A DNA stretch of 64,000 nucleotides from Rhizobium sp. Leaf306 (lineage in GTDB: Bacteria; Pseudomonadota; Alphaproteobacteria; Rhizobiales; Rhizobiaceae): positions 860,857-924,856 of the forward strand of contig NZ_LMNX01000003.1 in assembly GCF_001423425.1 (NCBI RefSeq), in the 5' to 3' direction. Made by a program: the position numbers and the translations under genes. Below, in pieces: positions 55,017 through 63,793 of the stretch (the first letter of the stretch is position 1; each line of letters opens with the position of its first letter). The notes under the pieces are model-generated. The model searched no databases. It had not been told where the DNA came from and saw only the letters and a list, made by a program, of their open reading frames with translations.

Positions 55017-55987
55017 AGCATTTCTCCCACCCGTTCCGAATGCCAGCAGGCGGCACTGCCCTCGTCACGGCGAGGCGCAAGCGGCGGGATTTCGTCGAGA
55101 CAGTGCTGGTCGGCCAGCGGACAGCGCGGGCTGAAACGGCAGCCGACCGGCCACTGGCCGATATCGGGCACAAGCCCCTCGATCGTCGGCAGCAGCGCCT
55201 TCGGCTGACCGTCCAGCCGCGGGATGGTCGATAGCAGCAGCCGCGTATAGGGGTGTTCCTGACGCGCGAAAATCGTATCGACCGGCGCCTCCTCGATGAC
55301 CCGCCCGGCATACATGACAGCGACCCGGTCGGCCATATCGGCAACCACACCCATATCGTGGGTGATCAAAAGGATGGCGGTTCCGGTCTCGTCGCGCAGC
55401 CGTTTCATCAGGTCGAGAATCTGCGCCTGGATGGTGACATCAAGCGCCGTGGTCGGTTCGTCGGCGATCAGCAGTTTCGGTTTGCAGATCAGCGCCATGG
55501 CGATCATCGCTCGCTGGCACATCCCGCCCGAAAGCTCGAACGGGTATTGGCCGGAGCGGATTTCAGGCTCTGGAATACCCACCTCTTCAAGCATGGCGAT
55601 CGCCGCACGATGGGCCGCCTTGCCGTCGAGCCCGCGATGCACGACGAGGCTTTCCTCGATCTGCCGGCCGATCTTCATCAACGGGTTGAGCGAGGCGACC
55701 GGCTCCTGGAAGATCATCGCGAGATCATTGCCGCGCAACTGTCGCCGATTGGCTTCCGGCACCGTCAGCAGGTTTTCTCCACCGAACAGGACGCGGCCGC
55801 CATCGACCCGGGCGACCTTTGGCAGCAGGCCCATCACGGAAAACGCCGTCATCGACTTTCCGCAACCGGACTCGCCGACGACGGACAGGATCTCGCCCTG
55901 GTCGACATGGAAACTGACGCCATCGACCACCGGCTGCGCGCCGATCGAAACCCTGAGGTCGTCAACCACAAGCACAGGTCCGGTCAT
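55013..55987 (-). CDS. Peptide-type ABC transporter ATPase (DppD type)
   Basis: 324 residues from ATG 55987, which overlaps the gamma-glutamyltransferase stop (ATGA). Walker A GESGCGKSMTAFSVMGL, signature LSGGMCQRAMIAMAL (Cys where Arg is usual), Walker B LLIADEPTTALDVTI, and a C-terminal Cys-rich segment RFSPRCPLADQHCLDEIPPL of the oligo_HPY type. Pairs with the DppF-type ATPase as the motor of the importer. Confidence 0.93.
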   Translation of the reverse strand: MTGPVLVVDDLRVSIGAQPVVDGVSFHVDQGEILSVVGESGCGKSMTAFSVMGLLPKVARVDGGRVLFGGENLLTVPEANRRQLRGNDLAMIFQEPVASLNPLMKIGRQIEESLVVHRGLDGKAAHRAAIAMLEEVGIPEPEIRSGQYPFELSGGMCQRAMIAMALICKPKLLIADEPTTALDVTIQAQILDLMKRLRDETGTAILLITHDMGVVADMADRVAVMYAGRVIEEAPVDTIFARQEHPYTRLLLSTIPRLDGQPKALLPTIEGLVPDIGQWPVGCRFSPRCPLADQHCLDEIPPLAPRRDEGSAACWHSERVGEML

Positions 55988-57528
55988 GTGCGCTCCGCCC
56001 CGACGGCCGCAAGCGGATGGTTCGGATGCGCCATCCCGACATTCTCTGCTCCGTCGCGAAGAACCGCTGACGGAATGGAGAAATTCACCGGGTAGAGCGT
56101 GTCGGCGATGATCTCGACCGGAAACTCCTCGCCGAGCCGTGATGCGACATCGGGTTTTGCCTTGTCGTTGACCCGCAGCGTGACGCCGCTCGCATCGATC
56201 CGTGGCGCATGCATCGCCTCTTCCAGCGACATGCCGAAGGCCGCGACATAGGAGAGGATCTGCGCCACCGCCGGCATGATCTGGCGTCCGCCGGCAGCCC
56301 CGAGAGCAAGCTTCGGCCGCCCGCCCTTCGTTGCGATAATCGGGCACATATTGGCCAGCGGCCGAGCGTTTGCGGCGATCGAATTGGGCTGTCCGGGGCG
56401 TGGATCGAACCACATCATGCCGTTGTTCATCAGAAGGTCGCTCGAAGGCAGAACCACTTTCGAGCCGAAGCGCGACAGAAGCGTATTGGTGAGCGAGACC
56501 ATCGTGCCGTCGCGGTCGACAACGCTGATATGCGTGGTGCAGCTTTCTCCGCTGCTGCCGTGGCCGAGCGTGCGCAAGCGATGTTCCGAGGCGCGGCGAA
56601 TGGCGCGGCCAAACGCAAGCGCCGTCCCGCCGGACAGCGGCCCGTCCTGCGGCAGGGTCCCGTCAAGCTCGGAGAGTGCCTCGACGAGCGTCGGACCGCC
56701 GGAAAGACCCGGCATCGCATTGATCGTCATGCCGCGGTAATCGACCTGGAGCGGATCGGACCAACGCGGCTGGTAGTCACGCATTTCGGCAAGGTCGATC
56801 GGCGATCCGCCGGCGTTGAGATCGCTGACGATCGATGCTGCGGTTTCGCCCTCGTAGAAATCGCGCGCACCGGCCTTTGCAAGTCGTTCCAGCATGGCCG
56901 CCTTGCGCGGCATCGGGATCGTGCTGCCCGGTCCGATTTCCTGCACGCGCGGTGCACGGCCATCCTTCAGAAACAGCTGCGACGATGCCGGGAAGCGTGC
57001 GAGGCCTTCCGTATCGATGGCAAGACAGAGCACAGTGAACCAGTCGAGCGCAAGGCCGCGGCGGGCATGCTCGATCGCCGGCTGCAGTGCCTCGGCAAAG
57101 CTGATCGTGCCGAACCGTTCCAGTGCTGCCGAAAGGCCGGCAATGGCGCCGGGCAGGCAGATGGAGCTGTAGCCGATGAGGTTGCGATCATCGCGCACCT
57201 GCGGCCAGTCGAACCAGTCTCCGTCACGGCCCGCCACGACAGGATAATCGGCTGGATCGATGTTGCGCGACGAGCGGACGTTGAAATCGAGCGTATCGAC
57301 CCGGCCATCCTGCCCGTCGGCCCGCAGCAAAAACCCGCCACCGCCGACACCCGAAAGCCACGGCTCGACGACGCTGAGTGTCAGTGCAGTCGTGACGGCC
57401 GCATCCATGGCATTGCCGCCGCGCGACAGCACATCGGCGCCGCTTTCCGCTGCCATCCAGTTCTGGCAGGCGACGAGCCCGCCGGCACTGCGCCGCTCGC
57501 CCTTGTGGACGTTCCAGTGTTCACCCAT
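55984..57528 (-). CDS. ggt: Gamma-glutamyltransferase
   Basis: 514 residues from ATG 57528, which overlaps the deacetylase-family stop by 8 bases. GGT marks: MAAESGADVLSRGGNAMDAA and GVGGGGFLLRADG in the large subunit, then the autoprocessing site CTTHISVVDRDGTMVSLTNT, with the nucleophile Thr of TTH at about 331, and NSIAANARPLANMCPIIATK. No N-terminal signal peptide is obvious from this start, so cytoplasmic action on imported compounds fits. It removes or transfers gamma-glutamyl groups. Inside a peptide-importer operon it points to gamma-glutamyl peptides or amides (glutathione-like) as the transported class. Confidence 0.9.
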   Translation of the reverse strand: MGEHWNVHKGERRSAGGLVACQNWMAAESGADVLSRGGNAMDAAVTTALTLSVVEPWLSGVGGGGFLLRADGQDGRVDTLDFNVRSSRNIDPADYPVVAGRDGDWFDWPQVRDDRNLIGYSSICLPGAIAGLSAALERFGTISFAEALQPAIEHARRGLALDWFTVLCLAIDTEGLARFPASSQLFLKDGRAPRVQEIGPGSTIPMPRKAAMLERLAKAGARDFYEGETAASIVSDLNAGGSPIDLAEMRDYQPRWSDPLQVDYRGMTINAMPGLSGGPTLVEALSELDGTLPQDGPLSGGTALAFGRAIRRASEHRLRTLGHGSSGESCTTHISVVDRDGTMVSLTNTLLSRFGSKVVLPSSDLLMNNGMMWFDPRPGQPNSIAANARPLANMCPIIATKGGRPKLALGAAGGRQIMPAVAQILSYVAAFGMSLEEAMHAPRIDASGVTLRVNDKAKPDVASRLGEEFPVEIIADTLYPVNFSIPSAVLRDGAENVGMAHPNHPLAAVGAERT

Positions 57529-58444
57529 GGCTGTGTCCAATATCCTGTCCGAACCTGCGGGTTCCGATCGCCTCGGGAGCCTTGCCATCAACGGCAAAGC
57601 GGCCGGCATTGCCGGATGTGGCGTGGTGGTGGGCAATCTCGGCGGCCGTCCCGATCCAGCTGCCCTTTTCGGCAGTGATCGTATCCAGCAGCTCTTCGAG
57701 AAGCGCAATGCGCTGGGCACGGCCGGAAATCCAGTCATGCACCGTCAGCGTGAACAACCCGCCGAAGCGGTGAAGCGCCTGCCATTCCGCGATCCAGTCC
57801 TGCAGCACCGCACGGCCGGACTGATAGGGCCACTTGTCGCGGCCTCCCCCTTCGAACTTGAAGAAGATCGCATCGTCGAGCGCCCATTGCACCGGGATCT
57901 CGACCACACCGTCGATCTCGTAGGGATGATCGAAGCCCGAGAGCGATGAATCGTAGGCGAGGCCCACACGACGCAACTCGGTCAGCATATGCGGCGTCAT
58001 TTCCCAGGCCGGGGAGCGGAAGCCGACGGGCTTTACCCCGGTTTCCCGGGTCAGCAGTTCCATGCTGGCCTCGAGCGCACCGGTAAATTCGTCGTCGGAG
58101 ACTTCCGAGACGATCTCGTGGAAATAGCCGTGCAGGCCGATCTCGTGGCCGCCTTCGAGGATGGCGGCAAGCATCTCGGGATTGGTCTCGGCCGTCAGCG
58201 CCGGCACGTAGAAACTGGCCTTTGCCTCATAGCGGGCGAACAGGTCGAGCAACCGGTAGATCCCCGTGCGCGGACCGAAACGGCGGATTTCGAGCGTGCC
58301 CATCCGGTCCGGCACATAGTCCTTGTTCGCCCACATGAACGGCACATGCGCATCCACGTCGACCGACAGCAGCACTGCCGACTGCTTGTCTTGCGGCCAC
58401 TCATAGGCCGGCCAGGGGGACTTTATCTGCAGGGGATTTGACAT
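57521..58444 (-). CDS. Polysaccharide-deacetylase-family hydrolase
   Basis: 307 residues. NodB-homology fold: SVDVDAHVPFMWANKDYVPD supplies the first acidic/metal residues, GGHEIGLHGYFHEIVSEVSD gives the His-x3-His metal site, and GFRSPAWEMTPHML and LTVHDWISGRAQRI complete it. The subgroup resembles PuuE/allantoinase-like and other small-molecule amidases rather than chitin deacetylases, and there is no signal peptide. It may cleave an amide of the imported substrate. Start of the gene lies 22 bases after the SDR stop. Confidence 0.87.
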   Translation of the reverse strand: MSNPLQIKSPWPAYEWPQDKQSAVLLSVDVDAHVPFMWANKDYVPDRMGTLEIRRFGPRTGIYRLLDLFARYEAKASFYVPALTAETNPEMLAAILEGGHEIGLHGYFHEIVSEVSDDEFTGALEASMELLTRETGVKPVGFRSPAWEMTPHMLTELRRVGLAYDSSLSGFDHPYEIDGVVEIPVQWALDDAIFFKFEGGGRDKWPYQSGRAVLQDWIAEWQALHRFGGLFTLTVHDWISGRAQRIALLEELLDTITAEKGSWIGTAAEIAHHHATSGNAGRFAVDGKAPEAIGTRRFGQDIGHSHG

Positions 58445-58466
58445 CCGACCTCGCTTGAAGCGCTTG

Positions 58467-59255
58467 TTACAGCGCCTTTTTCTTTGCCTGGAAGACGACC
58501 TGGGAGCCGATCGAATTGCCGCCGTCGACGGTCAAGGTCGCGCCGGTCATGTAGGCGCCGCCGGCTGACGTGACGTAGAGAACCGCTGAAGCGACATCCT
58601 GCGCCGACGACGTTCTGCCAAGCGGTATGGAGGCCGTCACCGTGTCGATATGATCCTGCGCCAGCGCGCTGACATCGCTGCCGGAAATGAACCCCGGCTC
58701 CACCGCATTGACGCGGATCCCGTATTCGGCGAGTTCCAGCGCAAAACCCTTGGTCAGGCGGTCGAGTGCGGTCTTCGACGTGCAGTAGGGAACCACCGTC
58801 GTGCGCATTTTCCGCGCCGCACCGGAGGATATGTTGACGATCGAGCCCGGCTTGCCGGCGCTGATCATCTGCTTGGCAAACAGCTGCGACAACAGGAACG
58901 GCGCGCGCAGATTGACGCCCATGATGTCGTCCCAGTCGTCGATCGAGATGTCGAGCAGGAACCCCGACGGATAGATGCCGGCATTGTTGACGAGAATATC
59001 CGGAGCGCCCCAGCGTCCCGAAACCTCATCGGCAAATGCGGTCATCGAGCCGGTATCGGTGAGATCTGCGGCGATCGCCAGATGGCCGGTGCCGGGCAGC
59101 GTCGCCAGTTTCGCCTCGAGCTTTTCGGCATCGCGGTCGGTCAGGCAGACCTCTGCCCCCTCGCGCGCAAACGCATCGACGATCCATCCGCCGATGATGC
59201 CGCAGGCACCTGTGACGATGACCTTCTTCGCCTTGAATTCATTTTCGAAATTCAT
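58467..59255 (-). CDS. Short-chain dehydrogenase/reductase
   Basis: 262 residues from ATG 59255, with AGGAG upstream. Cofactor site VTGACGIIGGWIVDAFAREG, NNAG motif in DILVNNAGIYPSGF, catalytic Ser in VNISSGAA and Tyr-x3-Lys in VPYCTSKTALDRLT, NAVEPGFI, and C-terminal LTVDGGNS. The cofactor loop GACGIIGG is slightly atypical. It probably oxidises or reduces a product of the operon's substrate. Confidence 0.88.
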   Translation of the reverse strand: MNFENEFKAKKVIVTGACGIIGGWIVDAFAREGAEVCLTDRDAEKLEAKLATLPGTGHLAIAADLTDTGSMTAFADEVSGRWGAPDILVNNAGIYPSGFLLDISIDDWDDIMGVNLRAPFLLSQLFAKQMISAGKPGSIVNISSGAARKMRTTVVPYCTSKTALDRLTKGFALELAEYGIRVNAVEPGFISGSDVSALAQDHIDTVTASIPLGRTSSAQDVASAVLYVTSAGGAYMTGATLTVDGGNSIGSQVVFQAKKKAL

Positions 59256-59263
59256 GAAAACTC

Positions 59264-60127
59264 CTATCGCCCACGCGGATCGAGGCGGTCGCGGGCATGA
59301 TCGCCAATCAGATTGATGGAGAGAACCAGCAGAAACAGCGCCAGTCCCGGAAATGTCGCGATCCACCAGGCAGACCCGACATAGTTGCGGCCGGTGGAAA
59401 GCATTGCGCCCCAGCTCGCCGTTGGCGGCTGCACCCCGAGGCCGAGGAACGAAAGTCCAGCCTCGAACAGCACCATCAGGCCGAACTCGAGCGTCGCGAC
59501 GACGATCAGGCCGCCGGCGATATTGGGAAGGATGTGGCGCCACAGCAGCCGGAACCAGCCTGCGCCCATGAACCGCGAGAGCCTGACATAGGGCATGTTC
59601 GCGACCGACAGCGTCTGGCCGTAGGCAACGCGCGCGTAACGGGGCCACCGCGTCAGAGCCAGCACGATGACCACGTTGGAAAGGCTCGGGCCGAGTACCG
59701 CAACCGTGATGATCGCGAGAAGAATGGCGGGCACCGACAAGACGATATCGACCAGCCGCATGATGATGGTTTCGACCCAGCCGCGATAGAAGGCAGCGAT
59801 CATGCCGAGCGCGCTTCCGAAAATGCCCGACAGGATGACCGAGGCGAAGGCAACCAGCAGCGACACCCTTGCGCCATAGATCGTCCGGCTGAGAACATCA
59901 CGGCCGAGTTCGTCCGAGCCGAGATAATAGACAAGGCCGCGGCTTTGAAACCCCGGTGCCTTCAAGCGCGCCAGAAGGTTCTGGGCATTGGGATCGAGCG
60001 GCGCCACGAGAGGCGCAAAGATCGCCATCAGCACCAGAGCGACCAGAATGGCGGCAAAGGGCACCACGGTCCACGGCATGCGCCGGGATCGCGACACCGC
60101 GCGCGGTGCGGGAGTGGTCGCTGCCAT
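59264..60127 (-). CDS. ABC transporter permease, DppC type
   Basis: 287 residues. First span FAAILVALVLMAIFAPLVAP, then LDPNAQNLLARLKAPGF and YYLGSDELGRDVLSRTIYGA, coupling loop NMPYVRLSRFMGAGWFRLLW, and LGLGVQPPTASWGAMLSTGR. The start overlaps the DppB-type stop by one base. With its partner it forms the channel of the gamma-glutamyl-type importer. Confidence 0.93.
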   Translation of the reverse strand: MAATTPAPRAVSRSRRMPWTVVPFAAILVALVLMAIFAPLVAPLDPNAQNLLARLKAPGFQSRGLVYYLGSDELGRDVLSRTIYGARVSLLVAFASVILSGIFGSALGMIAAFYRGWVETIIMRLVDIVLSVPAILLAIITVAVLGPSLSNVVIVLALTRWPRYARVAYGQTLSVANMPYVRLSRFMGAGWFRLLWRHILPNIAGGLIVVATLEFGLMVLFEAGLSFLGLGVQPPTASWGAMLSTGRNYVGSAWWIATFPGLALFLLVLSINLIGDHARDRLDPRGR

Positions 60128-61053
60128 CAGGCGCTCCCTTCGATGCGGATGCGGGGATCGATGATGCTGTAGAGCAGATCGGCGACGAGGTTGAGAACGA
60201 TGGCCGTGATGGCGCCAAGCAGTACGACGCCCTGAACCAGCATGAAATCACGCGCGTTGATGGCCTGCACGGTCAACTGGCCGAGCCCCGGCCAGGCAAA
60301 CACCGTCTCGACGATCACGGCACCCGCGAGAAGATTGGCGATTTCGAGAGCTGCAACGGTTACCACCGGGATCGCGGCGTTTCGCAGCAGATGGCGCATG
60401 ACGATGCGGATCATCGGCAACCCCTTGGCGTGGCCGGTGCGGACATAGTCCTTTTCCAGTTCGTCGAGAACCGCCGTGCGCGAAACACGGGCGAAGGTCG
60501 CCATGGAGAGAAGACCGAGTGCTATCGACGGCATGATGATGCTTGGCCAGTCGCGGGCGCCCGATGGAGGCAACCAGCCGAGCCACACCGCAAACACCAT
60601 GATCATCAGGATGGCGCTCCAGAATGTCGGCATCGACTGTCCCGCCAGAACCACGCCCATCATCGCCTTGGCATCCGCCGAGCCGCGGCGCACGGCCATT
60701 GCCACACCCAGTGGAATGCCGACACCGAAGGCGACGACGAGAGCGCCGCCGGCCAGCATCAGCGTATAGGGAAGACGGCTGGCGATCAGCGTCCAGACCG
60801 GCACGTTCTGAACATAGGAACGGCCGAAATCGAAGGTCAGGAGCGCGCCCATATATTCGAGATACTGGACCGACAGAGGCCGATCGAAACCGAGCGACGC
60901 CCTCAGCGCCTCGATATCTGCCTTGGTGGCATTTTCAGGCACGAGCAGAAGCACGGGATCCCCCGCAAGCCGCTGCAGAAAGAAGATCAGCGTCATCACG
61001 CCGATAATGGCGATGAGGGCCTGGAAAGCGCGCTTGAGGAAGAATGCCGGCAA
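60127..61053 (-). CDS. ABC transporter permease, DppB type
   Basis: 308 residues. First span AFQALIAIIGVMTLIFFLQR, GDPVLLLVPENATKADIEAL, coupling loop EKDYVRTGHAKGLPMIRIVM near 190-210, and the final VLNLVADLLYSIIDPRIR. Coupled to the following DppC-type permease gene by a one-base overlap. Confidence 0.93.
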   Translation of the reverse strand: MPAFFLKRAFQALIAIIGVMTLIFFLQRLAGDPVLLLVPENATKADIEALRASLGFDRPLSVQYLEYMGALLTFDFGRSYVQNVPVWTLIASRLPYTLMLAGGALVVAFGVGIPLGVAMAVRRGSADAKAMMGVVLAGQSMPTFWSAILMIMVFAVWLGWLPPSGARDWPSIIMPSIALGLLSMATFARVSRTAVLDELEKDYVRTGHAKGLPMIRIVMRHLLRNAAIPVVTVAALEIANLLAGAVIVETVFAWPGLGQLTVQAINARDFMLVQGVVLLGAITAIVLNLVADLLYSIIDPRIRIEGSA

Positions 61054-61120
61054 TATTGCAGTCCACTTCGTGACTTGCGGGCAAAACGGCCCCGCAACCG
61101 GGGCCGGCCCTGAACCGAAA

Positions 61121-62629
61121 TCAATCGGTCCACTTCATCCGGTTGAGAAACAGGCTTTCGTTCGCCGTCGGCTGCCACTCAAGGTTTTTGGCTGCGCCGT
61201 AGATGATCGCCGCCTGATAGATCGGCACCATAGGCACCTCCTCAACGACGTAGGTGCTCACCGTCTTGTAGGCTTCGAGGCGTTTCTTCTCATCCAGCGT
61301 GTTGCGGGCATCTTCCAAGAGCTTGTCGATCTTCGGGTCGGCGATCGAAGCCCACGCGCTGGACGAATGCAGCAGCGAGAACAGCACGCCATCGACATCC
61401 TGGCAGGCGCAGGACCAGCGGCCGAAGGAGATCGACGGCTGGCTTGCCGGCGCACTCTGGGCCTTCTTGAGATAGGTCGCCATGTCCGTCATCTCGATGT
61501 TGACGGTCAGACCGGTATCGCTGATCATCTGCGCCACCGCTTGAACGATGCGCTGGTCGAATGTCGGAGATGTCGCAAAGGCGACCGACTTGCCGGCCGC
61601 ACCCGCTTCCTTGATCAGGCGCTTGGCCTCATCAAGATCATAAGGGTAGCCTTTCAGGCCTTCCACGTAACCGAAATGCGCCGATGTCGCCATCTGGTCG
61701 AGCGGCTTGTCGACGCCACCGAGAAGACCATCGACGATCCCCTGCTTGTCGATGGAGCGGGCGACCGCTTCGCGGACGCGCTTGTCGTTGAATGGCGGAA
61801 GGTTCGGGTTGAGCTTCACGTAGCCGATGCGCTCGGTCAGAACCGAAAGCGGCTTGGCGGCACCGGAGCTCTTGAGTTGCTCGGAGAGATCCGCATCGAG
61901 GCCGACGACGAGGTCGCTGGCGCCCGCTTCGAGGTTTGCAATGCGCGTGGCGGCATCCGGCACGGCGCGGAATTCGGCGGTCGGGAACACGCCCTTCTCA
62001 CCCCAATAGTCGTCGTTGCGGGCAAGTGAAACCGAAACGCCGCGCTGCCATGAGGTGAACTTGTAGGGACCGGAACCAACAGGCGCGGCATTGAAGCCGT
62101 CATTGCCCTTTTCCTCGACGACGTGCTGCGGCACGATCGACAGCTTGACGAGCTGGGCAAGCAGCACCGGATAGGCGCCATCCGTCTTCAACGTTACTTC
62201 GTGTTCGCCGGTCGCTTCGGCCGACAGGATCTTGTTGAACTGGCCGAGCTGCGGGCTGGCAAATTTCTTGTCGATGATGCGGTTGACGCTGAACGCGACG
62301 TCCTTGGCGGTCAGCGGCGTGCCGTCGTGGAACTTGACGTCGCTGCGGATCGTGAAGACGATTTCGCTGTCGGAAGAATATTTCCATTCGGTGGCGATCT
62401 GCGGGGCGATGGCACCGGCATCGTCACGGGTAACCAGGTTGTCGAAGATATTGCGGTAGACATAGTAGCTGTCCGGGTTCCACTGCTTGTGCGGATCGAG
62501 GGAAGAAGGCTCGTTGACGAGATCAACGACCAGCTGATCCTTGGCCATCGCCTGGGACAGGACAATTGGCGAACAGGCCAGAAGCAGGCCTGCCAGAGAG
62601 GCGCGCATCGAACGACTGACTATCATCAT
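61121..62629 (-). CDS. ABC transporter solute-binding protein, family 5
   Basis: 502 residues. Signal peptide MMIVSRSMRASLAGLLLACS ending near QAMA, then the SBP_bac_5 fold: LVNEPSSLDPHKQWNPDSYY, IVFTIRSDVKFHDGTPLTAK, PNLPPFNDKRVREAVARSID and a C-terminal EVPMVPIYQAAIIY. It captures the substrate in the periplasm. The gene abuts the GntR gene directly (stop TAG then ATG), so both are co-transcribed. Confidence 0.92.
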   Translation of the reverse strand: MMIVSRSMRASLAGLLLACSPIVLSQAMAKDQLVVDLVNEPSSLDPHKQWNPDSYYVYRNIFDNLVTRDDAGAIAPQIATEWKYSSDSEIVFTIRSDVKFHDGTPLTAKDVAFSVNRIIDKKFASPQLGQFNKILSAEATGEHEVTLKTDGAYPVLLAQLVKLSIVPQHVVEEKGNDGFNAAPVGSGPYKFTSWQRGVSVSLARNDDYWGEKGVFPTAEFRAVPDAATRIANLEAGASDLVVGLDADLSEQLKSSGAAKPLSVLTERIGYVKLNPNLPPFNDKRVREAVARSIDKQGIVDGLLGGVDKPLDQMATSAHFGYVEGLKGYPYDLDEAKRLIKEAGAAGKSVAFATSPTFDQRIVQAVAQMISDTGLTVNIEMTDMATYLKKAQSAPASQPSISFGRWSCACQDVDGVLFSLLHSSSAWASIADPKIDKLLEDARNTLDEKKRLEAYKTVSTYVVEEVPMVPIYQAAIIYGAAKNLEWQPTANESLFLNRMKWTD

Positions 62630-63409
62630 CTACAATGTCCTTGTTTTTCCAGTGGGCGGTTGAGGTCGCTCAATGCGGCCCGGTTTATCTTTGTTCGCGG
62701 CGCGACGGCCGGACTTGCGGCCAACCATCGCATCGGTTTCGAGAAAACGATCCAGCAGATAGGCTTCCAGCGCCGCGTTGGCGGACGCGAGATGTGCGAT
62801 TGCATCGGCGTTGCTGCCCTCGACGAGAGCCTCCGCGAAAGACGAAAACCTCGTCGGCAAAAATTTTGCGCGCCCGCTCCGCTCGAAGAAGTTCACGAGC
62901 CTGTTGGAGCGATCCCAGAGGTCCGCAAGAAAACCCGCGACGACAGGCATGCCGAGGGCGTTGGATAGCAGATCCAGCATGTCCCGCTCGCAGCGACGAA
63001 TGGTGGGAAGCACATCGCCACCCACATCCGGCCGCTGCAGCAGCGCCATATGCATCTGGGACAGCGTGGTCAGCCGCCGTTTGGCGGCGTCGTCGAGAGC
63101 AGCCGAGCACAGTATCGGATCAAGGTGGCGGCGTGCGGCTATCAGTTCGCGGATCTCTGCCGCGGAAATCGGAGCGACCTCCCAACCACTGCGGGCAGTC
63201 GAGGATACAAGCCCACTCGCCTTCAGCCGCGCCAGTGCGGCGCGTACGGCACCGCGACCGAGCGCGAATTCGGTGGTCAGCGAAGTCTCCGACAGACGCT
63301 CTCCCGGCATCAGAACGCAACCGACGATCGCGCTCCTCAACGCCCGTTCCGCCACTCCCGCTTTGCCTTCCGGCGGCGCGGGAGACACGTAAGCCTCAGT
63401 ATCAAGCAT
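62630..63409 (-). CDS. GntR-family regulator (FadR/FCD type)
   Basis: 259 residues. N-terminal winged helix: ALRSAIVGCVLMPGERLSET, TTEFALGRGAVRAALARLKA. The C-terminal FCD domain (about 95-230) has RRHLDPILCSAALDDAAKR and the His-rich metal/ligand segments typical of the family. First gene of the nine-gene operon and probably its own regulator. The promoter should lie in 63410-63580, but no convincing boxes were identified. Confidence 0.88.
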   Translation of the reverse strand: MLDTEAYVSPAPPEGKAGVAERALRSAIVGCVLMPGERLSETSLTTEFALGRGAVRAALARLKASGLVSSTARSGWEVAPISAAEIRELIAARRHLDPILCSAALDDAAKRRLTTLSQMHMALLQRPDVGGDVLPTIRRCERDMLDLLSNALGMPVVAGFLADLWDRSNRLVNFFERSGRAKFLPTRFSSFAEALVEGSNADAIAHLASANAALEAYLLDRFLETDAMVGRKSGRRAANKDKPGRIERPQPPTGKTRTL

Positions 63410-63642
63410 GCTCTCGTAACCTCTCAGTTTTCCAGTCTGACATCGCAGTTAACAGAGTGGAAGCGAAATTTTTCTATTCTTGGTATGAACCGTAGAATTC
63501 AATCACGCTGCTTGCAGCAGGCTCACGAAGGAAGTGACAGGCCCACTCCCTCAAAACATCTGTCTCAGGACGTTCTAGAGGTGTGAATAGCCCCGAGATT
63601 TGTAGACGCCTTCTTTCCTAATTTTGAGGCAAGAAGATCACC

Positions 63643-63793
63643 ATGAGCAAATCGAGTTTCAGCGAAGAGTTTAAGCGCGACGCGGTGCGTCAGATCACGG
63701 AACGGAGCTATCAGGTTGCAGAGGTTTCGCAGCGGCTCGGTGTAAGCCCGCACTTTTAAAAAAAGCGACCGCGTATTTCGCCAGGGATGCAAA
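63643..63793 (+). pseudogene. IS3-family orfA with internal deletion
   Basis: From the ATG at 63643 the N-terminal helix-turn-helix reads SKSSFSEEFKRDAVRQITER then SYQVAEVSQRLGVSPHF and stops at 63757 (TAA). The following bases in another frame give the usual orfA end (LKKATAYFARDAK). The roughly 50 residues that normally join these parts (Trp-rich linker and leucine zipper) are missing, so orfA is deleted internally at the A-rich joint near 63756-63764. Confidence 0.75.

Noticed and set aside
56209..57678. 489-codon plus-strand frame opposite gamma-glutamyltransferase
   Set aside because: Arg/Ala/His-rich shadow of the real minus-strand gene with no start signal.
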